Of a DNA stretch of 64,000 nt, positions 44,867 to 55,374 are shown piece after piece. Source of the stretch: Vreelandella nanhaiensis (GTDB taxonomy: Bacteria; Pseudomonadota; Gammaproteobacteria; Pseudomonadales; Halomonadaceae); the NCBI RefSeq assembly GCF_003990185.1, contig NZ_RZHF01000005.1, forward strand, positions 248,001-312,000. The letters are read 5' to 3'. Every line of letters starts with the position of its first letter. The first letter of the stretch is position 1. The position numbers and the translations under genes are program-made. The notes under the pieces are model-generated. The model worked only from the letters and a program-made list of their open reading frames with translations, was not told the DNA's origin and did no database searches.

Positions 44867-46906
44867 ATGAGTTCATCCGTCACTCCAGTCTCCCACTCTC
44901 TTCCAGCGCAAGAGCAGGAACTAAATGATGTTATGGCAGCGGTCCAGGCACCGCGTATTGCGATTGAATCTGTCACGCCCTCCCTTGATAACGGGCGTTT
45001 TGCAGCCAAGGCGGTGATTGACGAGCCAGTACTGGTCAAAGCGACAATTTTCGCTGACGGCCACGATGTGCTAGCGGCAGCCGTGTGCTGGCAAGATGAC
45101 GAGGGACGACAACAGCGCGTGCCTATGCACCCGGCCAAGCCCTTGGGGCTGGATGTATGGGAAGGCAGCTTCACCCCGACCCGGGTGGGCCGCCACGCTT
45201 TTACTATCGAAGCCTGGTGGGATATTTACGCGACTTACCGCTATGAACTCGCCAAGAAACATCAGGCAGGCGTTCCCATCAGCCTCGAACTCGAAGAAGG
45301 CAGGCAGCTGATCGAGCGTGCCGCTGAGCGTGCCTCCGAACTCAACAATGGAGCGCTCAACGAAGCATTGCTTGCCCTTCATGAGCAATTTCAGCTAACC
45401 CCCCAGGAGGGCGAACGTGTCGCGCTACTGCTGGATAGCGGCACAGCTCAATTGATGCACGAAGCGGACCCACGCCCGCATCTCACGCAAAGCGATGTTA
45501 TCTATCCTCTTGATGTGGAACGTCTTAAGGCGCGCTTTGCCAGCTGGTATGAGCTGTTCCCCCGCTCGGAAACCGACGACCCCAGCCGCCATGGCACATT
45601 CAAGGATGTTCATAAGCGCCTGCCCATTATCCGCGACATGGGTTTTGATGTGCTCTATTTCCCGCCCATTCACCCGATAGGCCGTAAGCATCGCAAAGGG
45701 CCCAACAATAGCCTGGAAGCCGGGCCAGACGATCCCGGTAGCCCTTACGCGATTGGCAGCGACGAGGGCGGGCACGAGGCCATTCATCCGGAGCTCGGTA
45801 CCCGCGAGGATTTCCGTGAGCTTGTACGTGTTGCCGGTGAACATGGCTTGGAAATAGCGCTTGATTTCGCTATCCAGTGTTCTCCAGACCACCCGTGGCT
45901 CAAGGAGCACCCCGGCTGGTTCTCCTGGCGGCCTGACGGTTCGATCCGCTACGCCGAGAACCCGCCCAAGAAGTACCAGGACATCGTCAATGTCGATTTC
46001 TACGCCAAGGATGCTGTTCCTGAGCTATGGACCGAGCTGCGCGATGTGGTGCAGGGCTGGGTTGATGAAGGGGTGAAGATCTTTCGCGTTGATAACCCGC
46101 ATACCAAGCCGTTGCCCTTCTGGGAATGGCTTATCGCCGATATTCGCAGGCGCGACCCTGATGTGATCTTTTTGGCGGAAGCCTTCACTCGCCCGGCCAT
46201 GATGCTGCGTCTGGGCAAGCTGGGCTTTACCCAGAGCTACACCTACTTTACCTGGCGCCACTCCAAGGCCGAGTTGACCGAATACTTCACTCAGTTGAAT
46301 GAACCACCGCTACGTGATGGGTACCGGCCCAACTTCTTCGTCAACACGCCGGATATCAACCCCTACTTTCTGCAGACTTCAGGGCGGGCCGGTTTTCTGA
46401 TTCGTGCCGCGCTTGCCACGATGGGTTCAGGCTTATGGGGTATGTATTCAGGGTTTGAACTCTGCGAAGGCGCCCCGGTGCCGGGTAAGGAGGAGTATCT
46501 CGACTCTGAAAAATACGAGATTCGCCCGCGCGACTACAGTGCCCCTGGCAATATCATCTACGAGATTGCCCAGCTTAACCGACTTCGGCGAGAAAACCCG
46601 GCGCTGCACACCCATCTGGGCGTGTCCTTCCATCCTATACACAACGACCGCTTGCTACTCTTCACCAAGGCTACCGAAGCGCTCGATAACGTGATTCTTG
46701 TCGCCGTGAATCTTGATCCTTTCGAGCCGCAGGAAGGCACGTTCGAGTTGCCCTTGGCGCTGTTCGGTCTACCTGAGGAGGCGGCGCTGCACGTGGAAGA
46801 TCTAATGAGTGGAAAACGCTGGACATGGCAGGGCCGATGGCAGTCGGTGCACCTCGACCCCGGCGTCCTGCCGTTTGCCGTCTGGCGCATCCACCCGGTT
46901 AACTAG
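44867..46906 (+). CDS. glgE: Maltose-1-phosphate maltosyltransferase
   Basis: A 679-residue GH13_3 enzyme that extends alpha-1,4-glucan with maltosyl units from alpha-maltose-1-phosphate. Family signs: PRIAIESVTPSLDNGRFAAK at the start, a helical domain insert (about 145-200), YFPPIHPIGRKHRKGPNNSL, ALDFAIQCSPDHPWLKEHP, IFRVDNPHTKPLPFW (nucleophile Asp409), FLAEAFTRP (Glu438) and FVNTPDINPYFLQTSGR. It is the committed enzyme of the GlgE route. The next gene encodes the enzyme that makes its substrate. It lies 58 bases after glgX, behind a hairpin and a strong AAGGAG. Confidence 0.95.
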   Translation: MSSSVTPVSHSLPAQEQELNDVMAAVQAPRIAIESVTPSLDNGRFAAKAVIDEPVLVKATIFADGHDVLAAAVCWQDDEGRQQRVPMHPAKPLGLDVWEGSFTPTRVGRHAFTIEAWWDIYATYRYELAKKHQAGVPISLELEEGRQLIERAAERASELNNGALNEALLALHEQFQLTPQEGERVALLLDSGTAQLMHEADPRPHLTQSDVIYPLDVERLKARFASWYELFPRSETDDPSRHGTFKDVHKRLPIIRDMGFDVLYFPPIHPIGRKHRKGPNNSLEAGPDDPGSPYAIGSDEGGHEAIHPELGTREDFRELVRVAGEHGLEIALDFAIQCSPDHPWLKEHPGWFSWRPDGSIRYAENPPKKYQDIVNVDFYAKDAVPELWTELRDVVQGWVDEGVKIFRVDNPHTKPLPFWEWLIADIRRRDPDVIFLAEAFTRPAMMLRLGKLGFTQSYTYFTWRHSKAELTEYFTQLNEPPLRDGYRPNFFVNTPDINPYFLQTSGRAGFLIRAALATMGSGLWGMYSGFELCEGAPVPGKEEYLDSEKYEIRPRDYSAPGNIIYEIAQLNRLRRENPALHTHLGVSFHPIHNDRLLLFTKATEALDNVILVAVNLDPFEPQEGTFELPLALFGLPEEAALHVEDLMSGKRWTWQGRWQSVHLDPGVLPFAVWRIHPVN

Positions 46907-47018
46907 TCGGCTCACTCGTCATTCAGGGAAATGCATTTGTAGTAGATTCAACGATGAGCCGCTCTATCGAGGCTCCGGTTGATTCGTTTACACCGATCAA
47001 AGCAGGGAGAGCAAGCCA

Positions 47019-50000
47019 ATGATGGATGCTAGCAGCGAAACACACGCCGTCGAGGCCCTGGATTTTCTTGATGACCCGCTCTGGTACAAGGATGCAGTGA
47101 TCTACCAGGTGCATGTTAAATCGTTCTTTGATGCCAACGATGATGGCATCGGCGATTTTGAAGGCCTAATCCAGAAGCTGGACTACATCGTAAGCTTAGG
47201 CGTGAACACGATCTGGATATTGCCCTTCTACCCGTCACCGCGCCGTGATGACGGCTACGATATTGCTGAATACACCGGCGTCAGCCCCGACTATGGCACG
47301 CTGGAGGATGCCAAGCGCTTTATCAAGGAAGCGCACCAGCGTGGCTTGCGGGTAGTGACCGAGCTGGTCATCAACCATACTTCTGACCAGCACGAGTGGT
47401 TCCAGCGCGCCAGACAGGCGCCTGCGGGGTCGCCGGAACGGGACTTTTATGTCTGGTCAGACACCGACCAGGCGTACTCCGGCACGCGCATCATCTTCCT
47501 GGATACCGAATCCTCCAATTGGACCTGGGACCCGGTGGCAGGTGCCTACTACTGGCACCGTTTCTACTCCCACCAGCCGGATCTCAACTTTGATAACCCC
47601 GTAGTGCTTGATGAGATAATCAAAGTCATGGAGTACTGGCTCGATTTGGGGGTCGATGGCCTGCGCCTGGACGCTATTCCGTATCTGGTTGAGCGCGAGG
47701 GCACCAACAACGAGAACCTGCCCGAAACCCATGTCGTGCTCAAGAAAATACGCGCAGTGCTCGACGAGCGCTACCCTGACCGTATGCTGCTCGCCGAAGC
47801 CAACCAATGGCCTGAGGATACCCGGCCCTACTTCGGTGATGGCGACGAGTGCCATATGGCATTCCATTTCCCCTTGATGCCACGCATGTACATGGCACTC
47901 GCCCAAGAAGATCGCTTTCCAATCACCGATATTCTGCGCCAGACGCCGGAAATCCCCGCCACCTGCCAGTGGGCGATCTTTTTACGTAACCACGACGAGC
48001 TGACGCTCGAAATGGTCACCGATAAGGAGCGCGACTACCTGTGGAACCATTACGCCGCTGATCGTAGAGCACGCATTAACCTAGGTATTCGTAGGCGCCT
48101 GGCACCGCTTTTGGAGCGTGACCGGCGGCGTGTCGAACTGCTCAACAGCCTGCTGCTTTCCATGCCGGGCACCCCTGTGCTGTATTACGGTGACGAGATT
48201 GGCATGGGTGACAATATTTACCTTGGCGACCGTGACGGTGTACGCACCCCCATGCAGTGGTCGGTTGACCGTAACGGCGGGTTCTCCCGCGCCGACCCGG
48301 CAAGCCTGGTATTGCCACCGATCATGGACCCCCTGTATGGCTACCAGACCGTCAATGTCGAAGCGCAGGTGCGTGACCCGCACTCGCTGCTCAATAACAT
48401 GCGCAGGCTGCTCGCCGTGCGCAGTCAGCACCGCGCCTTCAGCCGCGGCACCATGCGACCGCTCTACCCGACCAACCGGCATATCCTGGCCTACCTGCGT
48501 GAGATGACTCTCGATAATGGCGAGACGGAAACGCTGCTCTGCGTGGCTAATGTGGCCAGTACGGCGCAAGCGGTGGAGCTTGATCTTTCGGCGTTCGCCG
48601 GTAAGGTGCCGGTTGAAATGGTCGGCGGCAGCGCCTTTCCGCCCGTGGGCAGCCTGTCTTACCTGCTGACGCTTCCGCCCTACGGTTTTTTCTGGTTCCT
48701 GCTGGCCCCAGCAACCGCCATGCCCGAGTGGCATACGCCGGTGCCCGAGCCGATGCCGGATTTCGTCACTCTGATTATCAAGAAGCGCCTTGAAGAGATT
48801 TTTGAAGGCTCATCAAAGCAGCTTCTTGAACGTGAGACATTGCCGCATTATCTGACCAAACGGCGCTGGTTCGCGGCCAAGCAGGCGCGTATCGAGGATA
48901 TCCGCTTACACTCGCTGGCAAGCCTTGAGCACAGCGGCCATACACTGCTGTTCAGCGAGCTGGAAATCACCCATGCCCAAGGTAACGAACGCTACCAATT
49001 ACCCCTGGCATTCCTGGGTGAGGATGAGCAAAGCAGTCCCCTTGCCCAACAGCTTGCCATGGCCCGGGTACGCCGCTTTCATGAGGTGGGCCTGCTCACC
49101 GATGCACTCACCCTGGATGCCTTTACTCTCGCCGTTCTTGACGCCATGCGTCAGGCAGTTGTGCTGCCAAGCTCAAAAGGCGCTATTCACTTCCTGCCCA
49201 CCCCTGAGCTTGTTGAGCTGGCGTTACCCGAGCATCCCGAAATCGCGCAGCAAGGTGCTGAGCAATCCAATAGCTCGGTGGTTATCAATCATCAGCTGGT
49301 GCTCAAGCTGTTTCGCCGCCTGGAGACAGGCGTTCATCCAGAGGCAGAAATCGGTCGTTACCTGACCGAGCGGGGCTTTATCAACACCGCGCCACTGCTT
49401 GGGGAAGTGACCCAGCTCGATGAACAGGGCACTCCGCAGACCCTGATGATCCTGCAGGGCTTTATCGATAACCAGGGCGATGCCTGGTCATGGACCCGCA
49501 CCACGCTTGAGCGCGCCATTCGTGAAGCGCTAGCGGATGATCACCAAGGGCGCGAGTTCGCCCGGGATGAGACCCATTACGGCGCGTTTGAGGAATTAGA
49601 AGCATTTTCCGCCACTCTGGGTCGTCGACTGGGCGAGTTGCACATGGTGCTGGCAATGCCCAGCAATGACCCTGCGTTCATTACCGAGGTAGCCGGCCCC
49701 AGCCATGTCGCGCACTGGAAACAGCGTGTGACTCAGCGTGTTGAAGAAGCGCTGGACCTGCTCGAACGTCACATTGGCGCTGCAAGTGAAGCCGAGCAGC
49801 TGATTGCATCAAGCATTCTGGCGCAGCGCGATACTCTCTTGGCCTCCATTGCGTATATGGCAGACCTTGCCGAGGGTAGCCTTATCACGCGTATCCATGG
49901 CGATCTGCATCTTGGACAGGTGCTGGTAGCGCATGACGATGCCTATATCATCGATTTTGAAGGTGAGCCCGCCCGCCCGCTTGAGGAGCGGCGCGCCAAA

Positions 50001-50372
50001 GATAGCCCACTTCGCGATGTGGCCGGCATGTTGCGCTCATTCGACTACGCTTATGCCAAGATTGAAGAAGCCAAGCCCAGTGGCAACGAAGGCGCTGATC
50101 CCCACATGGGTACCGGCCACGACGTGGTAGAACAGTATCTGCTTAGAGGACGTCAGGTATTTCTGAATGCCTATTGGCAGGCCACGCTGGATATTCCTCA
50201 CGAATGGAAACAGGCAAACGGTGCCGCAGCAGCAGTTGATCTCTTCGTTCTCGAAAAGACAGCCTACGAAATTGCCTACGAAGCCGCTAATCGCCCCGCC
50301 TGGCTGGGAGTACCACTGCGCGGCCTAGCGGCGCTTGTCGCACAACTGAGTCCAGGAGAGCCCCATGAATGA
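47019..50372 (+). CDS. treS: Trehalose synthase-maltokinase fusion (TreS-Mak/Pep2)
   Basis: A 1117-residue bifunctional protein. Residues 1-555 are TreS (GH13_16): [41 protein letters not shown] (nucleophile Asp218), LLAEANQWP (Glu260) and [12 protein letters not shown]. It interconverts trehalose and maltose. Residues about 570-1117 are maltokinase: [17 protein letters not shown], then the kinase catalytic loop [12 protein letters not shown] and the metal motif YIIDFEGEP. It phosphorylates maltose to maltose-1-phosphate for GlgE. The fusion channels trehalose directly to the glucan route. GGGAGAG precedes two adjacent ATG codons. The gene overlaps glgB by 8 bases. Confidence 0.95.
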   Translation: MMDASSETHAVEALDFLDDPLWYKDAVIYQVHVKSFFDANDDGIGDFEGLIQKLDYIVSLGVNTIWILPFYPSPRRDDGYDIAEYTGVSPDYGTLEDAKRFIKEAHQRGLRVVTELVINHTSDQHEWFQRARQAPAGSPERDFYVWSDTDQAYSGTRIIFLDTESSNWTWDPVAGAYYWHRFYSHQPDLNFDNPVVLDEIIKVMEYWLDLGVDGLRLDAIPYLVEREGTNNENLPETHVVLKKIRAVLDERYPDRMLLAEANQWPEDTRPYFGDGDECHMAFHFPLMPRMYMALAQEDRFPITDILRQTPEIPATCQWAIFLRNHDELTLEMVTDKERDYLWNHYAADRRARINLGIRRRLAPLLERDRRRVELLNSLLLSMPGTPVLYYGDEIGMGDNIYLGDRDGVRTPMQWSVDRNGGFSRADPASLVLPPIMDPLYGYQTVNVEAQVRDPHSLLNNMRRLLAVRSQHRAFSRGTMRPLYPTNRHILAYLREMTLDNGETETLLCVANVASTAQAVELDLSAFAGKVPVEMVGGSAFPPVGSLSYLLTLPPYGFFWFLLAPATAMPEWHTPVPEPMPDFVTLIIKKRLEEIFEGSSKQLLERETLPHYLTKRRWFAAKQARIEDIRLHSLASLEHSGHTLLFSELEITHAQGNERYQLPLAFLGEDEQSSPLAQQLAMARVRRFHEVGLLTDALTLDAFTLAVLDAMRQAVVLPSSKGAIHFLPTPELVELALPEHPEIAQQGAEQSNSSVVINHQLVLKLFRRLETGVHPEAEIGRYLTERGFINTAPLLGEVTQLDEQGTPQTLMILQGFIDNQGDAWSWTRTTLERAIREALADDHQGREFARDETHYGAFEELEAFSATLGRRLGELHMVLAMPSNDPAFITEVAGPSHVAHWKQRVTQRVEEALDLLERHIGAASEAEQLIASSILAQRDTLLASIAYMADLAEGSLITRIHGDLHLGQVLVAHDDAYIIDFEGEPARPLEERRAKDSPLRDVAGMLRSFDYAYAKIEEAKPSGNEGADPHMGTGHDVVEQYLLRGRQVFLNAYWQATLDIPHEWKQANGAAAAVDLFVLEKTAYEIAYEAANRPAWLGVPLRGLAALVAQLSPGEPHE

Positions 50373-52602
50373 GGCTATGCACACCAGCTCTACATCAAGC
50401 CTCACGGTGGATCGTACCTTGTGGTTGACCGACGACGACGCCAACGCGCTAGTACAAGGTACCCATCGTGATCCTTTCTCGTTGCTCGGGTTACATACTG
50501 ATGACACAGGCCCTTACCTGCGGGTATTTATGCCCGGCGCCGTGGGGGTAGATGTACTCGACCGTGAAGACGACACCTTGCGCAACTGCCTGACGAGTAT
50601 GCAGATTCCCGGGTTATTCGCCGCCAGGCTATCTCACGGCGCACCTTATCGGCTGCGTATTCGTTGGCCCCAGGGCGAGCAGATAACCGAGGACCCTTAC
50701 AGCTTCGGCTTGCTGCTGGGTGAAATGGATCTTTACCTGTTGGGCGAGGGCAATCACCGCAACCTGGGACACTGCCTAGGCGCGCAGCCCATGACGGTGG
50801 AAGGCGTTCAGGGTGTACGCTTCGCCGTTTGGGCACCCAATGCAAGGCGGGTGTCGGTGGTCGGCAACTTCAATAGCTGGGACGGGCGTCGCCATGTAAT
50901 GCGCCTGCGTCACCCAGCCGGAGTATGGGAGTTGTTCGTGCCAAGGATTGGGCCAGGAGAGTCGTATAAATACGAGATTCTTGAGCCCCAGGGCACACTC
51001 GGCCTGCGCGCTGACCCTGTAGCGCTTGCCACTGAAGCGCCGCCCCGCACCGCCTCAGTGGTAGCCGATACCACGCCCTTCACCTGGCATGATGAAGCGT
51101 GGATCGCCAGCCGTGAAAAGGTTCATGCCGCGTCACGGCCCATCAGTATCTACGAAGTGCATGCTGCTTCCTGGCGCAAGCATGGCGGTGACAACGGCGA
51201 ACTCTACAGCTGGCGTGATCTGGCCACGTATCTGATTCCTTATGTGCTCGATATGGGGTTCACCCACGTCGAGCTCATGCCCATCATGGAGCACCCTTTC
51301 GGTGGGTCTTGGGGATATCAGCCGCTCAGCCAGTTTGCCCCCAGCGCCCGCTTCGGCACGCCTGCCGACTTCGCCTACTTTGTCGATGAGTGCCACCGCG
51401 CGGGGCTCGGCGTGATACTCGACTGGGTGCCCGCCCACTTCCCCACCGATCCTCACGGCTTGGCCCGCTTTGACGGCACCGCCCTATATGAGTACGAGCA
51501 CCCTTTCGAGGGGTTTCATCAAGACTGGAACACCTTCATCTACAACCTGGGCCGGAGAGAAGTGCACGGTTTCATGCTGGCCTCGGCGCTGCACTGGCTG
51601 AAGCATTTCCATATCGATGCTCTGCGCGTGGATGCCGTGGCCTCGATGCTCTATCGCAACTACTCGCGCAACGAAGGCGAGTGGATCCCTAACCGCCACG
51701 GCGGCCATGAAAATCTCGAAACCATCGATTTTTTGCGTCACCTCAATGAGGTCATCGCCGAGGAAGTCCCCGGTACAGTAGTCATCGCCGAGGAATCCAC
51801 CGCCTGGCCCGGTGTGACACAGCCAACAGAAAAAGGCGGGCTGGGGTTTGCTTATAAATGGAACATGGGCTGGATGCATGACACGCTGGAGTACATTTCT
51901 AAAGACCCGGTCTATCGCGCCTACTCGCATCACGAAATGACCTTTCCTATGGTTTACGCCTTTTCGGAGCGTTACGTACTGCCGATTTCTCATGATGAGG
52001 TGGTACACGGCAAGGGTTCGCTGATCGGTAAAATGCCCGGCGACGAGTGGCAGCAATTTGCCAACCTGCGCGCCTATCTTTCCATCATGTGGTCGCAGCC
52101 CGGCAAGAAGCTTTTGTTCATGGGTTGCGAGTTTGGCCAGTGGCGTGAGTGGAGCCATGACCGGGAGCTGGATTGGTCGTTGCTTGCTGAACCCCGTCAC
52201 GCCGGTATTCATCGGCTGCTGGGTGACCTCAACCGCTGCTACCAAACGCTTCCCGCGCTGCACGAATGCGATAGCGAGCCCCAGGGGTTCACCTGGGTAG
52301 TGAGCAATGATGAAACCAATAGCGTGTTTGCTTGGCTGCGCTGGAGTGCGACAGGCGAGCCACTGCTGGTGGTTGCCAATATGACGCCGATCCCCCGCCA
52401 TGGGTATCGCCTGGGCGTGCCGTTGGCAGGCAGTTGGGAAGAGTGCCTGAACAGCGACGCCGAATGCTATGGCGGCTCCAATATGGGTAACCTGGGGCGC
52501 ATTACGGCAAAAGATGCCCCGTTGCATGGGCAAAGTGCCAGCCTTGAGCTGACCCTGCCGCCGCTGGCGGTGTTGCTGTTGCGCCCCGCTGGAGCACTTT
52601 AG
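50365..52602 (+). CDS. glgB: 1,4-alpha-glucan branching enzyme
   Basis: A 745-residue GH13_9 enzyme with two N-terminal CBM48 modules (about 30-125 and 145-245, including [20 protein letters not shown]) and the catalytic barrel: [58 protein letters not shown] (nucleophile Asp423), [12 protein letters not shown] (Glu476) and [15 protein letters not shown]. It creates alpha-1,6 branches in glucan made by GlgE and GlgA. This is the last gene of the operon. Its start overlaps the end of treS by 8 bases and a terminator follows. Confidence 0.96.
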   Translation: MNEAMHTSSTSSLTVDRTLWLTDDDANALVQGTHRDPFSLLGLHTDDTGPYLRVFMPGAVGVDVLDREDDTLRNCLTSMQIPGLFAARLSHGAPYRLRIRWPQGEQITEDPYSFGLLLGEMDLYLLGEGNHRNLGHCLGAQPMTVEGVQGVRFAVWAPNARRVSVVGNFNSWDGRRHVMRLRHPAGVWELFVPRIGPGESYKYEILEPQGTLGLRADPVALATEAPPRTASVVADTTPFTWHDEAWIASREKVHAASRPISIYEVHAASWRKHGGDNGELYSWRDLATYLIPYVLDMGFTHVELMPIMEHPFGGSWGYQPLSQFAPSARFGTPADFAYFVDECHRAGLGVILDWVPAHFPTDPHGLARFDGTALYEYEHPFEGFHQDWNTFIYNLGRREVHGFMLASALHWLKHFHIDALRVDAVASMLYRNYSRNEGEWIPNRHGGHENLETIDFLRHLNEVIAEEVPGTVVIAEESTAWPGVTQPTEKGGLGFAYKWNMGWMHDTLEYISKDPVYRAYSHHEMTFPMVYAFSERYVLPISHDEVVHGKGSLIGKMPGDEWQQFANLRAYLSIMWSQPGKKLLFMGCEFGQWREWSHDRELDWSLLAEPRHAGIHRLLGDLNRCYQTLPALHECDSEPQGFTWVVSNDETNSVFAWLRWSATGEPLLVVANMTPIPRHGYRLGVPLAGSWEECLNSDAECYGGSNMGNLGRITAKDAPLHGQSASLELTLPPLAVLLLRPAGAL

Positions 52603-52628
52603 GTTCAGCCTTTATAAATTAAGCCCCC

Positions 52629-52665
52629 AAAGCCCCTGGCGCTTTATCGTGCCTGGGGCTTTTTT
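52629..52665 (+). terminator. Terminator of the glycogen/trehalose operon
   Basis: AAAGCCCC and GGGGCTTT form the base, with GGC/GCC above a T-T mismatch, followed by a run of T residues ending at 52665. It lies 26 bases after the glgB stop. Confidence 0.88.
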
Positions 52666-52896
52666 GCTTCGACATGCAGGTAAACGGCGGCTCCAATCAG
52701 AGCATACGACAGCTTTTCAGCTTGCTGTTTCAGGGCCTACGCACTGCCAGCCCCTCCGGTTTGAAATGAGTAAGGTAACGTTTAGCTTCTTAATTAGCAT
52801 CGCGTTAAACATTGGTGAGTCGCTACTGTGGCACCGGCACAAATTAGGTAGGATAACTGCCACGTTTTGTTTACCTACTCAGGATCATCGCCCGCC
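52666..52896. other. Intergenic region before the SpmAB-like gene
   Basis: About 230 bases with no credible gene, repeat or strong hairpin. A promoter for the SpmAB-like gene must be here, but I cannot place it. Confidence 0.4.
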
Positions 52897-54126
52897 ATGC
52901 TCAATGGAATCTGGTTAAGCTTTTTTATGGCCGCGTTTGCTGGCGCGCTATGGCAGTGGCTGGTGGGCGGGGATAGTGAAGTTTTCGCGCGCTTGGTGCA
53001 GTCACTTTTCGATATGGCCAAGGTAAGTGTTGATATCATCCTGGTGCTGCTCGGCGCCATGACGCTTTGGCTGGGGTTTCTCTCGATTGCCGAAAAGGCT
53101 GGCATGATTCGCCTTTTAGGACGGGTGCTGGACCCGCTATTTTGCCGCTTGATGCCTGAAGTGCCCCGCGGCCATCCCGCGATGGGCCTGATCAGTATGA
53201 ACTTCGCGGCCAATATTCTGGGACTGGACAACGCAGCAACGCCCATTGGCATTAAAGCCATGCACTCGCTGCAATCACTCAACCCCAATCGCGATACGGC
53301 CAGCAACGCACAAATCCTGTTTTTAGTGCTCAACACCTCATCACTGACCCTTCTGCCGGTCACCATTTTCATGTACCGAGCGCAGCAAGGCGCTGCCGAT
53401 CCTACGCTGGTATTTCTGCCTATTTTACTGGCCACCAGCGCCTCCAGCTTTGTGGGTCTGTTGACGGTCGCGCTGGTTCAGCGTTTAAAGCTCTGGCACC
53501 CCACGGTGCTTGCCTATTTCGCCGCGGCGGCGCTGTGTCTGGGGTTGCTGATTACCACCCTGGCTGGACTTTCCGCCGAGGCGCTGGCGGCGGCCTCTAC
53601 CCTGGTGGGCAATCTAACGCTGTTTAGCATTATCATCATATTTTTGGTGGTGGGCGCCTTGCGAGGCGTTAAGGTATACGACGCCTTTATCGAAGGTGCC
53701 AAGGAAGGGGTGAGCTTTACCATCACTCTGCTACCTTACCTGATCGCCATGTTGGTGGCCGTGGGCGTCTTACGCGCCAGCGGCGTTTTGGATGCAGGGC
53801 TCAGCGGCGTGCGCTGGCTGGTAGAAGGGTTTGGGTGGGACACGCGCTTTGTAGATGCATTGCCTACCGCCTTTATCAAACCGCTTTCCGGCGGCGGCGC
53901 ACGGGCGATGATGATCGAAACCATGAACAACTTTGGCGTGGATAGTTTTCCGGGGCTATTGGCGGCAACGCTGCAAGGCAGCACTGAAACCACGTTCTAC
54001 GTGCTGGCCGTATATTTTGGCGCGGTGGGTATTAGCCGTATTCGCCACGGTCTGGGATGTGCGCTGGCAGCCGACGCCGCGGGCATTACCACGGCGATCG
54101 GCGTGTGCTACTGGTTCTTTGGCTAG
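52897..54126 (+). CDS. SpmA-SpmB-like nucleoside-recognition (Gate) domain membrane protein
   Basis: A 409-residue membrane protein with two Gate/nucleoside-recognition domains. The first half has MTLWLGFLSIAEKAG and GLISMNFAANILGLDNAATP (SpmA-like), and the second has FIEGAKEGVSFTITLLPYLI and KPLSGGGARAMMIETMNNFG followed by LQGSTETTFYVLAVYFGAVG (SpmB-like). In Bacillus the two parts are separate spore maturation proteins. Fused forms are common in non-sporulating gammaproteobacteria and are probably transporters of unknown substrate. The ATG at 52897 (MLNGIWLSFF) is the best start, though the AGGA upstream is rather far (12 bases). The gene ends 6 bases from the convergent serine hydrolase. 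Confidence 0.85.
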   Translation: MLNGIWLSFFMAAFAGALWQWLVGGDSEVFARLVQSLFDMAKVSVDIILVLLGAMTLWLGFLSIAEKAGMIRLLGRVLDPLFCRLMPEVPRGHPAMGLISMNFAANILGLDNAATPIGIKAMHSLQSLNPNRDTASNAQILFLVLNTSSLTLLPVTIFMYRAQQGAADPTLVFLPILLATSASSFVGLLTVALVQRLKLWHPTVLAYFAAAALCLGLLITTLAGLSAEALAAASTLVGNLTLFSIIIIFLVVGALRGVKVYDAFIEGAKEGVSFTITLLPYLIAMLVAVGVLRASGVLDAGLSGVRWLVEGFGWDTRFVDALPTAFIKPLSGGGARAMMIETMNNFGVDSFPGLLAATLQGSTETTFYVLAVYFGAVGISRIRHGLGCALAADAAGITTAIGVCYWFFG

Positions 54127-54132
54127 CAGTGA

Positions 54133-55326
54133 CTACTGGTTTTCATTTGCCAGATGATCGCTCAGCGCGTGAAAGAACTCGGTGACCGGTACGATCTCAA
54201 AGGCTTCGGCCTTGGGCTGCGCACCCGTCATGGCAATCACCATGTTGTTGTCCGGGTCGATAAATACCCACTGACCGAAGATACCCACTGCCGAGAAGGC
54301 CCCCTCGCCTTCCGGCCACCAAGAGTAGCCGTACTCGATCTCTTCGCCGCCGATCTCGTGGGGGCGGGCCGACTCCGCCACCCAGCCTTCAGGCAGAACG
54401 TTTGGGGTGTGGTACTCCTCCAGCACGAACTGGCCAAAGCGGGCGTAGTCGCGCAGCGTGATCAGAAGCCCACTGCCGCCGATCTCTTGGCCATCTTCGC
54501 TATCCAGCCACCACTTGGCATCGTGCTCCATGCCGTAGTTTGCCCAGATCGTTTCAGAGAGGTACTCAGAAGCGCTCTTGCCCACCGCGCCGTTTATGAT
54601 CGCCGAGAGCAGCTGGGTTTCGCCAGTGCTGTAGTTCCACACTTCGCCGGGCGCATGGGCCCGTTCAAGCCCGCCCATGAATTCCAAGAGCGCCCCGGGC
54701 TCCTGGGAAAGTTGTACCTCAAGCATCTGACGACGCTGAGAGTTTGGGTCGGCGTAGGTTTCATCCCAGGCAACGCCCGAAGCCATCAGCAGAATCTGTT
54801 CTACGGTGACGTCGTCATAAACACTGCCAACGAGCGCTGGCACGTACTTGCTGACGGCATCATCAAGGCTTTCGATGTAGCCGTCGTTGAGTGCCGCACC
54901 GATCAGCGTCGAGGAGATCGACTTGGCGATCGACATCGACATCCAAGGTGTATCGGGCGTATTGCCCAAGGCGTACTGCTCGAACACCACGTCGTTGTCG
55001 TGCACCGCCATCAGGCCGCTTACCCGGTTGAGCGCCATGAAATCATAGATATCGTAGGTGACACCGTCATGGGTGAGAGAGAAGTCCTCAAGCGAAGCGT
55101 CGCGCTTGCCGAATTCATGCGGTGTGCTTGACGCCTTGACCGTGCGGGTTGGAAAGAGACGGTCGATATGGCGGGAAAGCTCTACCTGCTCATCGGGCAT
55201 CATGCGCCCGCTGTAGAGCTTGCGCACCTCACTCTGGCTCTGCTCGGAGCTCTGGGCTAGGGTTGCGGTGGAGACGAGCGTCAGCGCCGCAGCAATCAAG
55301 GGCGAGCTATATGTCATCGAAGTCAT
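54133..55326 (-). CDS. Secreted beta-lactamase-like serine hydrolase (class C/NylB type)
   Basis: A 397-residue protein with a signal peptide (MTSMTYSSPLIAAALTLVST, cleavage near ATLAQ) and a penicillin-binding/esterase fold. The catalytic Ser-x-x-Lys is SIAK in PWMSMSIAKSISSTLIGAAL, the tyrosine motif is in VWNYSTGETQLL, and GQWVFIDPDNNMVIAMTG stands where the third motif is expected. Such proteins resemble 6-aminohexanoate-dimer hydrolase and EstB-type esterases. A true beta-lactamase is unlikely because the KTG box is absent. GGGA lies before the ATG at 55326. It lies 48 bases downstream of the OsmC-YcaO gene on the same strand. Confidence 0.85.
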   Translation of the reverse strand: MTSMTYSSPLIAAALTLVSTATLAQSSEQSQSEVRKLYSGRMMPDEQVELSRHIDRLFPTRTVKASSTPHEFGKRDASLEDFSLTHDGVTYDIYDFMALNRVSGLMAVHDNDVVFEQYALGNTPDTPWMSMSIAKSISSTLIGAALNDGYIESLDDAVSKYVPALVGSVYDDVTVEQILLMASGVAWDETYADPNSQRRQMLEVQLSQEPGALLEFMGGLERAHAPGEVWNYSTGETQLLSAIINGAVGKSASEYLSETIWANYGMEHDAKWWLDSEDGQEIGGSGLLITLRDYARFGQFVLEEYHTPNVLPEGWVAESARPHEIGGEEIEYGYSWWPEGEGAFSAVGIFGQWVFIDPDNNMVIAMTGAQPKAEAFEIVPVTEFFHALSDHLANENQ

Positions 55327-55374
55327 GGCATTCCCGTTAAATAAGTGAAAACTAGGCGCGATCAAACGCCAAAC

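Noticed and set aside
46936..46951. HexR operator (TGTAGT-N4-ACTACA type) before treS
   Set aside because: Only the left half TGTAGT is present; the right half does not match.
35143..52602. Many long ORFs on other frames and on the minus strand across the glucan operon
   Set aside because: They are shadows of strongly coding, high-GC genes whose catalytic motifs are all in the + strand frames.
54133..55326. Class C beta-lactamase
   Set aside because: The Ser-x-x-Lys motif is present but the KTG box is not, so it fits the wider esterase/NylB-type hydrolases better.
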